Shown: piece after piece, positions 35,784-43,872 of the stretch
How positions within the stretch are numbered: position 1 is the first letter of the stretch
Layout of the letters: every line of letters begins with the position of its first letter
Made by a program: the position numbers and the translations under genes
Assembly: GCA_016871755.1 (NCBI GenBank)
Contig: VHCJ01000012.1
Span: 1 to 64,000 of the forward strand
Source: Verrucomicrobiota bacterium
Lineage (GTDB): Bacteria; Verrucomicrobiota; Verrucomicrobiia; Opitutales; Opitutaceae
DNA length: 64,000 bases
Direction: 5' to 3'
The notes under the pieces: model-generated
The model's database searches: none
Told to the model about the DNA's origin: nothing
Seen by the model: only the letters and a program-made list of their open reading frames with translations

Positions 35784-35828
35784 AATATCACCGCCAGCGC
35801 CGACGCGATTACGAGCAGAGACATTAAG
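35745..35828 (-). pseudogene. Scrap of a Verrucomicrobia surface-protein domain fused to the hydrolase remnant
   Basis: In the hydrolase remnant's frame, codons from 35825 read NVSARNRVGAGGDILIAGFV and then IGGASGPLLRAS. That pattern (N-S-R-x-VGTG...LIAGFVIGG...LLIRA) is a recurrent extracellular repeat in Verrucomicrobia proteins. It joins the hydrolase at about 35745 with no stop. A TAG at 35835-35837 closes the frame upstream. Confidence 0.55.
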
Positions 35829-36247
35829 TAGTCGCTACCCTTTTCGTAGAACGCTGGCGCTAGCGTACGCACCGGCTCGCGCACCAGCCTACCCCCAGGC
35901 CCATCGAGCACGGCTTGGGGCGCATTCACGCGCTCAAGCCAGTCCCCAACCGACAACCCTTGCGGCCACCGAATCAAACGGTGTTCGGCCTCAATCTCCC
36001 CAAAGTCCGCGCCATCCGGCAGTTGAAGCTCTTCTTGATTCAGCCGCGGCACCGCCACCTCCTGCCGCACCAGAACCAGCTGGCGGACTTGCCCGTTGAC
36101 GATGAACGCCAGCTCCCGCGAATCGTTCAACTCACGCGCCGCCTGGGCGGCGGATGGGCGCTCGGACATGGCCCCGCAGGCCACTGCCGCTGTACAAAGC
36201 AGGGCAACCAGAACGCGTAGGACTTCAAACGGGGAGCTTGGGGACAT
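35780..36247 (-). CDS. Hypothetical secreted or anchored protein
   Basis: 155 residues from ATG 36247. N-terminal signal with possible lipobox (LVALLCTAAVACGAM), then RELNDSRELAFIVNGQVRQLVLVRQEVAVP and LPDGADFGEIEAEHRLIRWPQGLSVGDWLERV, ending in a membrane segment (LMSLLVIASALAVIF). The last 15 codons lie over the domain scrap in another frame, so the C-terminus may be accidental read-through. No family recognised. Confidence 0.45.
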   Translation of the reverse strand: MSPSSPFEVLRVLVALLCTAAVACGAMSERPSAAQAARELNDSRELAFIVNGQVRQLVLVRQEVAVPRLNQEELQLPDGADFGEIEAEHRLIRWPQGLSVGDWLERVNAPQAVLDGPGGRLVREPVRTLAPAFYEKGSDYLMSLLVIASALAVIF

Positions 36248-36464
36248 TGTGAATGGGTCGTCCGATGGTCGGCGCCGTCCGCACCCACCCACTGAACCTT
36301 GTGCGTGTAGCCCGTGCGGGAAGACTTCCTTGATCCGATAGATTTTGACGCTCACACCCTGATCACGGATCACTACCGGGAACTTTGCGATTCGGGCTGC
36401 GGAAAAAATTGCCCAAAATCGACCACGGAAGTCAACGTTTCGGTACTTTTGAGTACGTAACTCC

Positions 36465-36815
36465 GCCGGTTTCACCCGGAGAAGACCCGCCTGGTCGATC
36501 TGGCTGAGCCGGGAGGCTTCGACTTCCTCGGCTACCACTTCGAACGGGGCCGACGCTGGCCGCGCCGCAAGGCGATGAACCAGCTGCGGGAGAAGGTCCG
36601 CACGCTGACCCCGCGCACCAGCGGGGTCGCGCTGGAGGAGACCGTCGCACGCCTCAACCCGGTGCTGCGGGGTTGGTTCGGTTACTTCCAGCATGGGCAC
36701 CGTCTGGTGTTCCCATCGGTGGACGGTTACGTCCGGGGTCGGCTCCGGGCCATCCTGCGCCGACGCGCAGGACGGGCCGGACGGGCCTGCGGCCGGGACC
36801 ACCAACGACGGCCAC
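36465..36815 (+). pseudogene. ltrA: C-terminal tail of a group II intron reverse transcriptase/maturase
   Basis: Reads FHPEKTRLVDLAEPGGFDFL then GYHFERGRRWPRRKAMNQLR, LEETVARLNPVLRGWFGYFQHGH, YVRGRLRAILRRRAGR and GRDHQRRPH. This is the X (maturase) domain at the end of LtrA-type proteins. All of the reverse-transcriptase palm and fingers and the intron RNA are missing, and the last few residues are lost too. A dead remnant. Confidence 0.8.
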
Positions 36816-36998
36816 ATGGATGAGCCTAGGTTTCCCACCGGTGAGGAACTGCTGGCCGACGCTAAGCGGGGCTTCCCCCAGTACTATCTCCTTGGGGAAG
36901 AGGAGGAGATCTGCGCGCTAAACGCCCTCGTACTGGCGCAGGTGGCGTTTGTCATGGCGGTGAATGCCGTGCGACCCAAGAGCGACAGGGAGGCGTGA
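36816..36998 (+). CDS. Small hypothetical protein
   Basis: 60 residues: MDEPRFPTGEELLADAKRGF then PQYYLLGEEEEICALNALVLAQVAFVMAV. One amphipathic, partly hydrophobic helix. No ribosome site and no family. It starts exactly at the broken end of the maturase tail, so it may be a chance frame. Confidence 0.3.
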   Translation: MDEPRFPTGEELLADAKRGFPQYYLLGEEEEICALNALVLAQVAFVMAVNAVRPKSDREA

Positions 36999-37117
36999 AG
37001 ACTACGTTTGGCGGCGGAATGTAAGGTGTAGCGGATTCTGGGATCCAACAAGGGTGTCGAGTGCTGGAGCTACTGAGACAGAAATTATAGTACACCTTTC
37101 GAGGAGGTGGTTAAGAG

Positions 37118-37156
37118 CGCCAGCCTCCGCCAGCGTTTGCGGGTGACGCGGGAAGG
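37118..37156. repeat. Dispersed 38-bp repeat, right copy
   Basis: Begins CGCCAGCCTCCGCCAGCG and ends GACGCGGGAAGG. Differs from the copy at 29414-29451 by three substitutions and one extra G. It marks the right edge of the mosaic; beyond it the sequence is ordinary coding DNA (SDR gene at 37258). Confidence 0.65.
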
Positions 37157-37257
37157 TCCCGCAGGAAAGCAGAGTACAAGGCCCAGCCTGACCCTCTCGG
37201 ACTCTCGCCCAGCGCCGGAAACTCCCCCACTCCGACACTTCCACGCCACCACCCGCC

Positions 37258-38214
37258 ATGCCCAAGCCCCTTCTCTGCGACCCATCGCTCCTTGCGACTG
37301 ACCTGACCGGGAAAACCTACGTCGTCACCGGCGGAAACTCGGGGATTGGCTTCACCACCGTCGAACAGCTGGCGAAGCAGGGCGCTACGGTCGTCCTTGC
37401 CTGCCGTCGCCCCGCCGATAGCGAGCGCGCGACGTCCGACATCCTCGCGCGGGGCGTGCGCGGCACGATCACCGTGGAGGGGCTCGACCTCGCGGACCTC
37501 GGATCCGTCCGGGCCTTCGCCGCCAGGGTGTTGGCGCGTCATCCCGCGATTCACGGTCTGGTCAACAACGCGGGTGTCATGAACACGCCCAAGGGCCGCA
37601 CGAAGGACGGTTTCGAAACCCAGTTCGGCACGAATCACCTCGGGCACTTCCTGCTGACGGAACTCCTGCTCGAACGGCTCAAGGCCAGCGCGCCTTCGCG
37701 GATCGTCATCCTTTCAAGCTGCTATCACGACATCGCCGTCGGCCGGAAGGGCGTGATCGATTTCGACGACCTGCAGTTCGATCGCCGCCCCTACGACAGC
37801 TGGGCCGCCTATGCACAGTCCAAGCTGGCGAACCTGCTGCAGGCCAAGGAACTGGCCGCACGGCTCGCGGGGACCGGCGTCACCGCCGTCAGCGTGCATC
37901 CGGGCTGGGTGCGAACGCGGCTGCTGCGTTCGTCGATGCCGCTGTGGGCGCAGGACACGCTCCTGCGTCCCATCCTCCGGATGGCGGGCATGCTGGAACC
38001 GTGGGAAGGCGCGCAAAGCACGCTCCACGCCCTGCTTTCGCCGGAGGTTCCGGAGCACAGCGGCGCCTTCTTCAGCCAGATCGGCTGGTACCGCGACAAG
38101 CGCGCCAATCGCGGCGGATGGCCCCTACGGTCGCCCAACCCTCAGGCCCACGAGCCGGGCGTCGAGGTCAGGCTCGCGGAGGTCTCGCGACGGCTCGTCG
38201 GCCTGCCGGGCTGA
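37258..38214 (+). CDS. Short-chain dehydrogenase/reductase, retinol-dehydrogenase-like
   Basis: 318 residues. Cofactor motif YVVTGGNSGIGF near residue 22, LVNNAGVM near 100, the catalytic Ser in VILSSCYH and YAQSK near 180, then VSVHPGWVRT. The WWA/RDH-type spacing and the C-terminal AFFSQIGWYRDKRANRGG segment put it near retinol-dehydrogenase/oxidoreductase SDRs. NAD(P)-dependent and cytosolic; substrate unknown. It is the first ordinary gene after the mosaic. Confidence 0.88.
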   Translation: MPKPLLCDPSLLATDLTGKTYVVTGGNSGIGFTTVEQLAKQGATVVLACRRPADSERATSDILARGVRGTITVEGLDLADLGSVRAFAARVLARHPAIHGLVNNAGVMNTPKGRTKDGFETQFGTNHLGHFLLTELLLERLKASAPSRIVILSSCYHDIAVGRKGVIDFDDLQFDRRPYDSWAAYAQSKLANLLQAKELAARLAGTGVTAVSVHPGWVRTRLLRSSMPLWAQDTLLRPILRMAGMLEPWEGAQSTLHALLSPEVPEHSGAFFSQIGWYRDKRANRGGWPLRSPNPQAHEPGVEVRLAEVSRRLVGLPG

Positions 38215-38474
38215 GCGATCGCCGTGTCAGCCTGAAGCGATCCTGCGGGCACGCGCACCTCGTCGGTCAGCCAGAAGCGGAACGCGCAGCCGGTCACCTC
38301 ATACCATCCGTCCCGGGCATCGAAGCGACAAGCGGTCCAGCCTCCGCCGTCGCGTCGGACGCTCGCGCGACGGCCTTCATCCGCCTTCGAATCCCCGGAG
38401 GCTGGTGATCCATGCAGGCGCGGGGCCTAGGCAGACCGGACCGCTTCGGCTGGCCCCGCGAACGCCACCAGCCC

Positions 38475-39710
38475 TCACAGGCAGTGCCAGGGCAGGGCGA
38501 CGACGCGGTCGTCGAGTTGCTCGGGACGGGGGCAACGGCAGATGACGTACCCCATCGGCGCCACCTTGCCCTGCTCCTCGAGGAACGGGATCACGTGGCG
38601 GGCGTCGTCACGACGAGGACGCTCGGTCCATTTCACCTCGATCGGGATCAGTTTCCGATCGATCTCGACCACGAAGTCGATCTCCGCCCCATCTTTGGTG
38701 CGAAAGTGGTGGAGCCGTCCCCGGCCCAGGTAGCCGAGTCGCTTCCAGAGTTCCGCGCCGACCCACTGCTCCAGCGCGCGTCCGGGGTCGGCATTGACCG
38801 CATCGGCCCCCGGAGTCAGTCCCGCGGCCGCATGCCGCACCCCGAGGTCAAAGAAGTGAAACCGCGGCGTGGAGGTGAGGTTCTTCCGCGGACTGCGGGA
38901 GAATCCCTGAATGCTGAAGCCGATGAACATGTCCTCCAGCAAATGGTAGTGACCCTTGACGGTCACCGGCGAAATGCCGACCTCCTTGGCGATCTTGGCG
39001 AAGTTGACGACTTGTCCCGACTCGATCGCGGCGAGTTGCAGGAAGCGCAGGAACGCCCCCCAGTCCCTGACAAGGGCCTCCCGACGAATCTCCTCCTCCA
39101 GGTGAGCCAGAGCGTAGGCGCGCAGCAGGTCCGGGCGGTCCGCGGCATCCGCGAGGACGATCCCCGGCAGGTCACCGTAAGCCAAGCGGTCCTGCAGGCT
39201 GGCGGAGGGGAAGGGCGTGGCCAAAGGCACCACCGGCACGGGCAAGGGCGAAGCGATGTCGCGGGCGCGGGGCTCCGAGGCCGGGCGCTCGGCGAGAAGG
39301 AGCGGAAAGAGACGGTGCTGCAGACTTCGACCCGGAAGCAGATTGGCCCCGGTTTGCCGCAGCTTGCGGGCGGAACTGCCGCACAGGACGAAACGCCAGC
39401 GCCCCTTGTCAGCGTCGTAGAGCGATTGCACCGCATCAAAGACCGCCGGCACCGTCTGAGCCTCGTCGACCACCACGAAGTGAGGCGCGCTCCGGCGCGG
39501 AAGCGCCTGACACGCCCGGGTGAAGGCCCCGGGATCAACGAGCAACCGGGAGCGTTCCACGGGATCCGACAGATTGAAGAACAGCGAGGGCTCCGGCAGC
39601 AGGCGCCGCAGCAAAGTCGTCTTGCCCGTCTGACGTGCTCCAAACAGCACATGCACGTAGGGCTTGGCCAAAGACCCCGGCAACGACGACTCGATCCATC
39701 GCGAGTACAT
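38475..39710 (-). CDS. AAA ATPase of the DUF4143 family (second copy)
   Basis: 411 residues. Walker A FGARQTGKTT near residue 24, Walker B HFVVVDEAQ near 75, a winged-helix-like segment NFAKIAKEVGISPVTVKGHY (about 215-235) and a PD-(D/E)xK-like end (DGAEIDFVVEIDRKLIPIEVKWTE). The start ATG 39710 follows an AT-rich promoter with TTGACA and a palindrome. Distantly related to 27603-28751 but with a longer N-terminus. Family function unknown; often mobile. Confidence 0.85.
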   Translation of the reverse strand: MYSRWIESSLPGSLAKPYVHVLFGARQTGKTTLLRRLLPEPSLFFNLSDPVERSRLLVDPGAFTRACQALPRRSAPHFVVVDEAQTVPAVFDAVQSLYDADKGRWRFVLCGSSARKLRQTGANLLPGRSLQHRLFPLLLAERPASEPRARDIASPLPVPVVPLATPFPSASLQDRLAYGDLPGIVLADAADRPDLLRAYALAHLEEEIRREALVRDWGAFLRFLQLAAIESGQVVNFAKIAKEVGISPVTVKGHYHLLEDMFIGFSIQGFSRSPRKNLTSTPRFHFFDLGVRHAAAGLTPGADAVNADPGRALEQWVGAELWKRLGYLGRGRLHHFRTKDGAEIDFVVEIDRKLIPIEVKWTERPRRDDARHVIPFLEEQGKVAPMGYVICRCPRPEQLDDRVVALPWHCL

Positions 39711-39718
39711 GTCACTTC

Positions 39719-39745
39719 ATTTATATCGTATATAACGTCTGTCAA
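39719..39745 (-). promoter_or_regulatory. AT-rich promoter with overlapping palindrome, DUF4143 gene 2
   Basis: On the minus strand TTGACA (39740-39745) and TATAAA (39720-39725) are 14 bp apart, a short spacing. Between and across them is the palindrome TTATAT-CGT-ATATAA (39721-39735). The stretch is strikingly AT-rich compared with its surroundings. An autoregulatory site is plausible. Confidence 0.5.
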
Positions 39746-39886
39746 GTAAACGACTGCGCGGTGGGGCGGCGTGGCAAAGTCGGAAGCGGGGCCGCTCCGG
39801 GGACTGCGGACGGACGGCCCACCCATTCGCGGATCGCAATCACGCAGCCATCCCGCCAGAGTCTCGCTCCGTCGTCCGGTCCCGAC

Positions 39887-40855
39887 ATGCACCCGCGCAC
39901 GCTGTTCACGTTGTTCTGTCTTGTCGCCGCATCTGCGCTCTCCGCCGAGTCTGCGGCATCCCGGCAGGTTCAGTCGCTCCGGATCACCCTCCTCTCCACG
40001 ATGCTGGCCGACGGCAATGGCATCGGTGAGTGGGGGTTCGCGGCTCTGGTCGAGGCCGATGGCCACCGGCTCCTGTTCGACACGGGAAACTATCCACATG
40101 TCGTCCTCCGCAATGCCGAGGCACTGCAAATCGATCTGACCACCGTGCCTGACGTGGTCCTCAGCCACTCGCACTCGGATCACACCGGCGGGTTTCTCGC
40201 CGTGCGACGGGCTGCGGCCAGCCAGAACCCCTCTGCCCTTGCCCGCACGTTTGTGGGGGAGGGGATTTTCGAGGTGCGCGCGGATTCGAGGAACGCGCCG
40301 CAACAGACATTGATGCTCGATGCGAAGCGCGACTACGAAGCCAGTGGCGGCAGGTTCGAGGTGTGCACCGGCCCGCGCGAGATTTTCCCCGGCGTGTGGC
40401 TGACCGGTCCCGTGCCGCGCACGTATGCCGAGCGCAACTGGAGCGGACAGGGCGTGATCGTCACGCCCGCCGGCCGCATCGAGGACACGCTGCCCGAGGA
40501 CATGGCGCTCGTCTGCGACACCGCGCAGGGCCTCGTCATCCTGACCGGCTGCGGCCACGCGGGCGTCGTGAACATCATCGAGCATGCCCGCACCGTCGTG
40601 CGCGCCGCCCCGGTGCACGCCCTCATCGGCGGCATCCACCTCTTCCGGGCCTCGGAACCGACGCTGGACCAGACCGCGGGCAAGCTCCGCGAGTTCGGCG
40701 TCGCGCATTTCATCGGCGCGCATTGCACCGGCCTCGAGGTCGTCTACCGCTTCCGCCGCGACCTCGCGCTCGACCGCGCCCAGGCGGTCGTCGGCGCCGT
40801 CGGGGCAAGCTTCGTCCTCGGCGAGGGCATCAAGCCGGGCGACCTCGCGAAGTGA
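39887..40855 (+). CDS. Secreted metallo-beta-lactamase-fold hydrolase
   Basis: 322 residues. A signal peptide (TLFTLFCLVAASALSAES) precedes an MBL domain: LLSTMLADGN, WGFAALVEADGHRLLFDTG near residue 60, LSHSHSDHTGG near 95, LILTGCGHAGVVNII near 225 and IGGIHLF near 250. The layout matches the 7,8-dihydropterin-methyl-transferase-like/MBL group also seen in archaea, but here it is exported. The metal-binding HxHxDH is intact. Divergent from the DUF4143 gene; the start is ATG 39887. Confidence 0.83.
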   Translation: MHPRTLFTLFCLVAASALSAESAASRQVQSLRITLLSTMLADGNGIGEWGFAALVEADGHRLLFDTGNYPHVVLRNAEALQIDLTTVPDVVLSHSHSDHTGGFLAVRRAAASQNPSALARTFVGEGIFEVRADSRNAPQQTLMLDAKRDYEASGGRFEVCTGPREIFPGVWLTGPVPRTYAERNWSGQGVIVTPAGRIEDTLPEDMALVCDTAQGLVILTGCGHAGVVNIIEHARTVVRAAPVHALIGGIHLFRASEPTLDQTAGKLREFGVAHFIGAHCTGLEVVYRFRRDLALDRAQAVVGAVGASFVLGEGIKPGDLAK

Positions 40856-40984
40856 CTGGGCCGGGCCTGCCGGGTCGTCGCCACGACGCTCGCCGAAGGT
40901 CCGAAATCCCGATCCACGATCGCGTCGCCGCAGCCACTTGGAGAGGCCGCGGAGAGGAACGTCGGCGTCGTGGCGGACCAGCTA

Positions 40985-41041
40985 GGACTCAATCCGTTCG
41001 GGGCCTCCTTGAGTCCGAGGACTACGGTGGGAATTTCCCAC
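40985..41041. promoter_or_regulatory. Two inverted repeats upstream of the toxin-antitoxin pair
   Basis: GGACTCAA (40985-40992) / TTGAGTCC (41009-41016), and the near-perfect palindrome GTGGGAA-T-TTCCCAC (41027-41041). The second ends 40 bp before the antitoxin start. Type II modules are usually autoregulated by the antitoxin, alone or with toxin, at such sites. Confidence 0.5.
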
Positions 41042-41080
41042 TTGCGTACGTGTGGGCAGACTACTTTCTTGAGGATTACC

Positions 41081-41377
41081 GTGCGCTCCGTGGTCAAAGA
41101 TTCCCGCTTCGAGTTGGTCACCGAAATCCTCAAGCCTGACGCCAAGAAGCGTCTCACGTTGGGTCAGGTGCTGCAGGAGGAGGGCGTGGCGTACAACGTC
41201 TACCGCAACCGACTCGGGCAGATCATGCTCGATCCGGTCAAAGCGGTGCCGGTCTCCGAGACGTGGCTTTACGACAACCCGCCGGCGCTCGCTGCCGTCA
41301 AGCGCGGCCTGGCCGACTCGGCCGCCGGGCGCACCCGCAAGCGCGGTTCTTTCGCCGCCTACGCGAAAGAGGAGTGA
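41081..41377 (+). CDS. Putative type II antitoxin
   Basis: 98 residues from GTG 41081, with a GAGG ribosome site six bases before it. The N-terminal region (LVTEILKPDAKKRLTLGQVLQ) could form a dimerising DNA-binding fold; the acidic C-terminus (LADSAAGRTRKRGSFAAYAKEE) is the kind of flexible tail that wraps a toxin. A DNA-binding family cannot be named confidently. Three bases separate it from the RelE-like toxin gene, the usual antitoxin-first order. Confidence 0.65.
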   Translation: MRSVVKDSRFELVTEILKPDAKKRLTLGQVLQEEGVAYNVYRNRLGQIMLDPVKAVPVSETWLYDNPPALAAVKRGLADSAAGRTRKRGSFAAYAKEE

Positions 41378-41380
41378 TTC

Positions 41381-41698
41381 ATGCAACGGGTGCTGCGGTT
41401 CACCCACGAGGCCGACGAACAGCTGACCTCTCTTGAGCGCGATCCCGCGAAGCGAGGAGTCCTGAAGCAGGTCCGCAAGACCCTCGGATTGCTGGAAACG
41501 AACGTCCGGCACCCAAGCCTCAACACGCACGAGTACGAATCGCTCGTTGGAGCGAAGGGCGAACGCGTCTGGGAAGCTTATGCCCAGAACGATACGCCCG
41601 GTGCCTACCGGGTCTTCTTTCACTATGGTCCAGATGAAGACACGGGCCGGAAGCGCACGCCGGCTCTGACAATCGTGGCCATCACGCCCGATCCCTGA
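41381..41698 (+). CDS. RelE/ParE-like toxin
   Basis: 105 residues. Pattern FTHEADEQLTSLERDPAKRGVLKQVRKTLGLLE, NTHEYESLVGAKGERVWEAYAQND, AYRVFFHYGPDEDTG and LTIVAITPDP: the small beta-sheet fold of RelE-superfamily toxins with the central Arg/His-rich strand. These cleave mRNA on the ribosome or inhibit gyrase. It follows the antitoxin gene after three bases, so co-translation is likely. Confidence 0.72.
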   Translation: MQRVLRFTHEADEQLTSLERDPAKRGVLKQVRKTLGLLETNVRHPSLNTHEYESLVGAKGERVWEAYAQNDTPGAYRVFFHYGPDEDTGRKRTPALTIVAITPDP

Positions 41699-42165
41699 TC
41701 ACCCGCTTCGGGCGGGTGCGCCATGTGAAGCCAAGTCGGAATGCCTCCCGCCGGGTCTCCGTGGAGGCGATCTCGATCCGGCAACTCCACGGGGAGACGA
41801 AGCGCCGGGTACTCCTGGCGCAGGAGGTCGGTGAACGTGACGTCACGGAAACGGGGTTGGATCGAGGCGAAGAGCGTGCCGGCCGCCAGGCCGCCGCCAC
41901 CGCCGTGCTTCGCGCGGCGCACCCTGTTGCTGTCCTTCCGCGTGGCGAAGCGGGCCGACGGCGCGCTTCACGGGGTGATCGCCTCCGTCAGGGGTCTGAC
42001 GGCAGCGTATCCCCACGATCCCGTTTCGTCGCCGCCGCCGGGCGCTTCGGCCCGAGGGGCGTCAAGGTCGCGGCGGAGTCCTGAACCCGCGCTCGACGGT
42101 GCCCGGGGCGGCGGATTTCGCGGATTGCCTTCCCCGCACCGGTGCCGCCATGGATTGTCCTGCCT
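41699..42165. other. Intergenic stretch with a weak coding-like signal on the minus strand
   Basis: About 470 bp. On the minus strand two adjoining frames read FASIQPRFRDVTFTDLLRQEY (41830-41890) and RIEIASTETRREAFRLGFTW (41725-41790), which look protein-like but need a frame change to be joined. They may be the frameshifted end of a lost gene. No family named. Confidence 0.35.
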
Positions 42166-42828
42166 ATGAGCCAAGAAACGTGGACGGCGGTGGATCGGTA
42201 CTTCGAACGGACCTTGCTCGGGAGCGACGCCGCCCTCGAAGCCGTCCTCGAGCGTTGCCGGAAGGCCGGGCTGCCCGACATCAACGTCAGCCCTTGCCAA
42301 GGCCAACTCCTCGCGCTCCTCGTCAAGCTCTCCGGCGCGAAGCGCGTCCTCGAACTGGGCACCCTCGGGGGCTACAGCGCCATCTGGCTCACGCGCGCCC
42401 TCCCCAAGGACGGTTCACTCCTCACCGTCGAGGTCAAGGAGGCGTACGCGGCGCTGGCGCGCGAGAATCTTGCGCTCGCCGGCGTGAGCGACCGCGCGAC
42501 CGTGCGCTGCGGCGACGGTCAGGCGGTGTTGCAGGGCCTGATCGCGGACGGGGTCCCGCCCTTCGACCTCATCTTCATTGACGCCGACAAGCCGTCCTAC
42601 CCGGCCTACCTCGCGCTCGCGCGAAAGCTGTCGCGGCCGGGAACCGTCATCCTCAGCGACAACGTGGTCCGCAAGGGCGCCATCGTGGACCAGCAATCGG
42701 AGGATCCGCGGGTGCTCGGGGTCCGTCAGTATTGCGAGGACCTCAAGGCCCTCGGCTGGGAAAGCACGGTGATCCAGACGGTCGGCCTCAAGGGCTACGA
42801 CGGCTTTACGATGTCCCGCGTACCGTAA
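42166..42828 (+). CDS. O-methyltransferase, class I (Methyltransf_3, catechol-type)
   Basis: 220 residues. Motif I LELGTLGGYSAIWLTRAL near residue 65, ENLALAGVSDRA, the metal ligand region LIFIDADKPSYPAYL near 140, and ILSDNVVRKGAIVDQ (Asp-Asn metal ligands). Uses SAM and a divalent cation to methylate vicinal hydroxyls of small molecules. ATG 42166 follows the usual helical N-terminus. It precedes a secreted esterase by 31 bp, possibly in one transcript. Confidence 0.9.
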   Translation: MSQETWTAVDRYFERTLLGSDAALEAVLERCRKAGLPDINVSPCQGQLLALLVKLSGAKRVLELGTLGGYSAIWLTRALPKDGSLLTVEVKEAYAALARENLALAGVSDRATVRCGDGQAVLQGLIADGVPPFDLIFIDADKPSYPAYLALARKLSRPGTVILSDNVVRKGAIVDQQSEDPRVLGVRQYCEDLKALGWESTVIQTVGLKGYDGFTMSRVP

Positions 42829-42859
42829 GCGGAGCCGGTCACCCCACCCCCTTCGCGCC

Positions 42860-43714
42860 ATGACGCTTGCCGCCCTCGCGCTTCTGCCCCTCGCCACCGC
42901 CATGCCCGCCGCCCTCACCGTCACCCGCGATGTCCCCTACGCGCCCGACGCCCATCCGCGCCACACGCTCGACATCTCCGCGCCGGCGGGAGCCAAGGGA
43001 CTGCCGGTCGTGTTCTGGATTCATGGGGGCGGCTGGACGAGCGGAAGCAAGGCCGAGGTCGACCTCAAGTCGGCGTGTTTCACGGCCCACGGCTGTGTCT
43101 TCGTCTCGACCAACTACCGGCTCCTACCGGAGGTCGACATGGGCACCTTGGTCGGCGACGTGGCCCGCGCGCTGGGCTGGGTGCACCGCTCGATCGCCGC
43201 GCACGGCGGCGATCCCGACCGAATCTTCGTGATGGGCTACTCGGCCGGGGCGCAGCTCGCGGCGTTGCTCTGCACCGATGATCGCCTCCTGCGAGCCGAA
43301 GGCGTGCCCTTCTCCGCGCTCAAGGGCTGCGTGCCAGTCGATGGCGACACCTTCGACCTGCCCGCGATCATCGCCACCGCCGAGACCCGCCGGCGCGTCC
43401 ACGGCCAGCCGGAGCCGAAGGCGACCCACCGCGCGAAGTTCGGCACCGAGGCGCAGCACCGGGAATTCTCGGCCGTGACCCACGTCGCGCGCGGGAAGGG
43501 AATACCTCCCTTTCTCATTCTTCACATCGAGGCGAACCCCGACACGACGATTCAGGCCCGTCGCCTCGGCGAGGCGCTCGTGTCCGCCGGCATCCCGGCC
43601 CGCGTGCTCGGCGATCCCGAGGCGACGCACCGCAGCATCGACCGTCGCCTCGGCGAGTCCGGCCACCCCAACACCGAGGCGGTGCTGGCGTTTCTCGCGG
43701 CGCAGTTGAAGTGA
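42860..43714 (+). CDS. Secreted alpha/beta-hydrolase, esterase/lipase type
   Basis: 284 residues with a short signal (LAALALLPLATAMPAAL). Oxyanion motif FWIHGGGWTSGSK near residue 55, nucleophile elbow VMGYSAGAQLAALL near 125, and a late His in GDPEATHRSIDRRLGE. The order HGGG...GYSAG...H fits hormone-sensitive-lipase-like carboxylesterases. Likely periplasmic. Confidence 0.85.
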   Translation: MTLAALALLPLATAMPAALTVTRDVPYAPDAHPRHTLDISAPAGAKGLPVVFWIHGGGWTSGSKAEVDLKSACFTAHGCVFVSTNYRLLPEVDMGTLVGDVARALGWVHRSIAAHGGDPDRIFVMGYSAGAQLAALLCTDDRLLRAEGVPFSALKGCVPVDGDTFDLPAIIATAETRRRVHGQPEPKATHRAKFGTEAQHREFSAVTHVARGKGIPPFLILHIEANPDTTIQARRLGEALVSAGIPARVLGDPEATHRSIDRRLGESGHPNTEAVLAFLAAQLK

Positions 43715-43872
43715 ACGCCGGGCCGCTGACCCGCAGCGCTCGCCGGCTCCGGCCCCCTCCGTGCTCGCGCGCTCGCCCCGCGATCGGACTCCCGCCCGGC
43801 CGGGTGGCTCGGTCACGAGCGGCCTCTGCCTTTACTCGCATCCCGAATCCCGGTCCCCGATCACGCGCCGCG

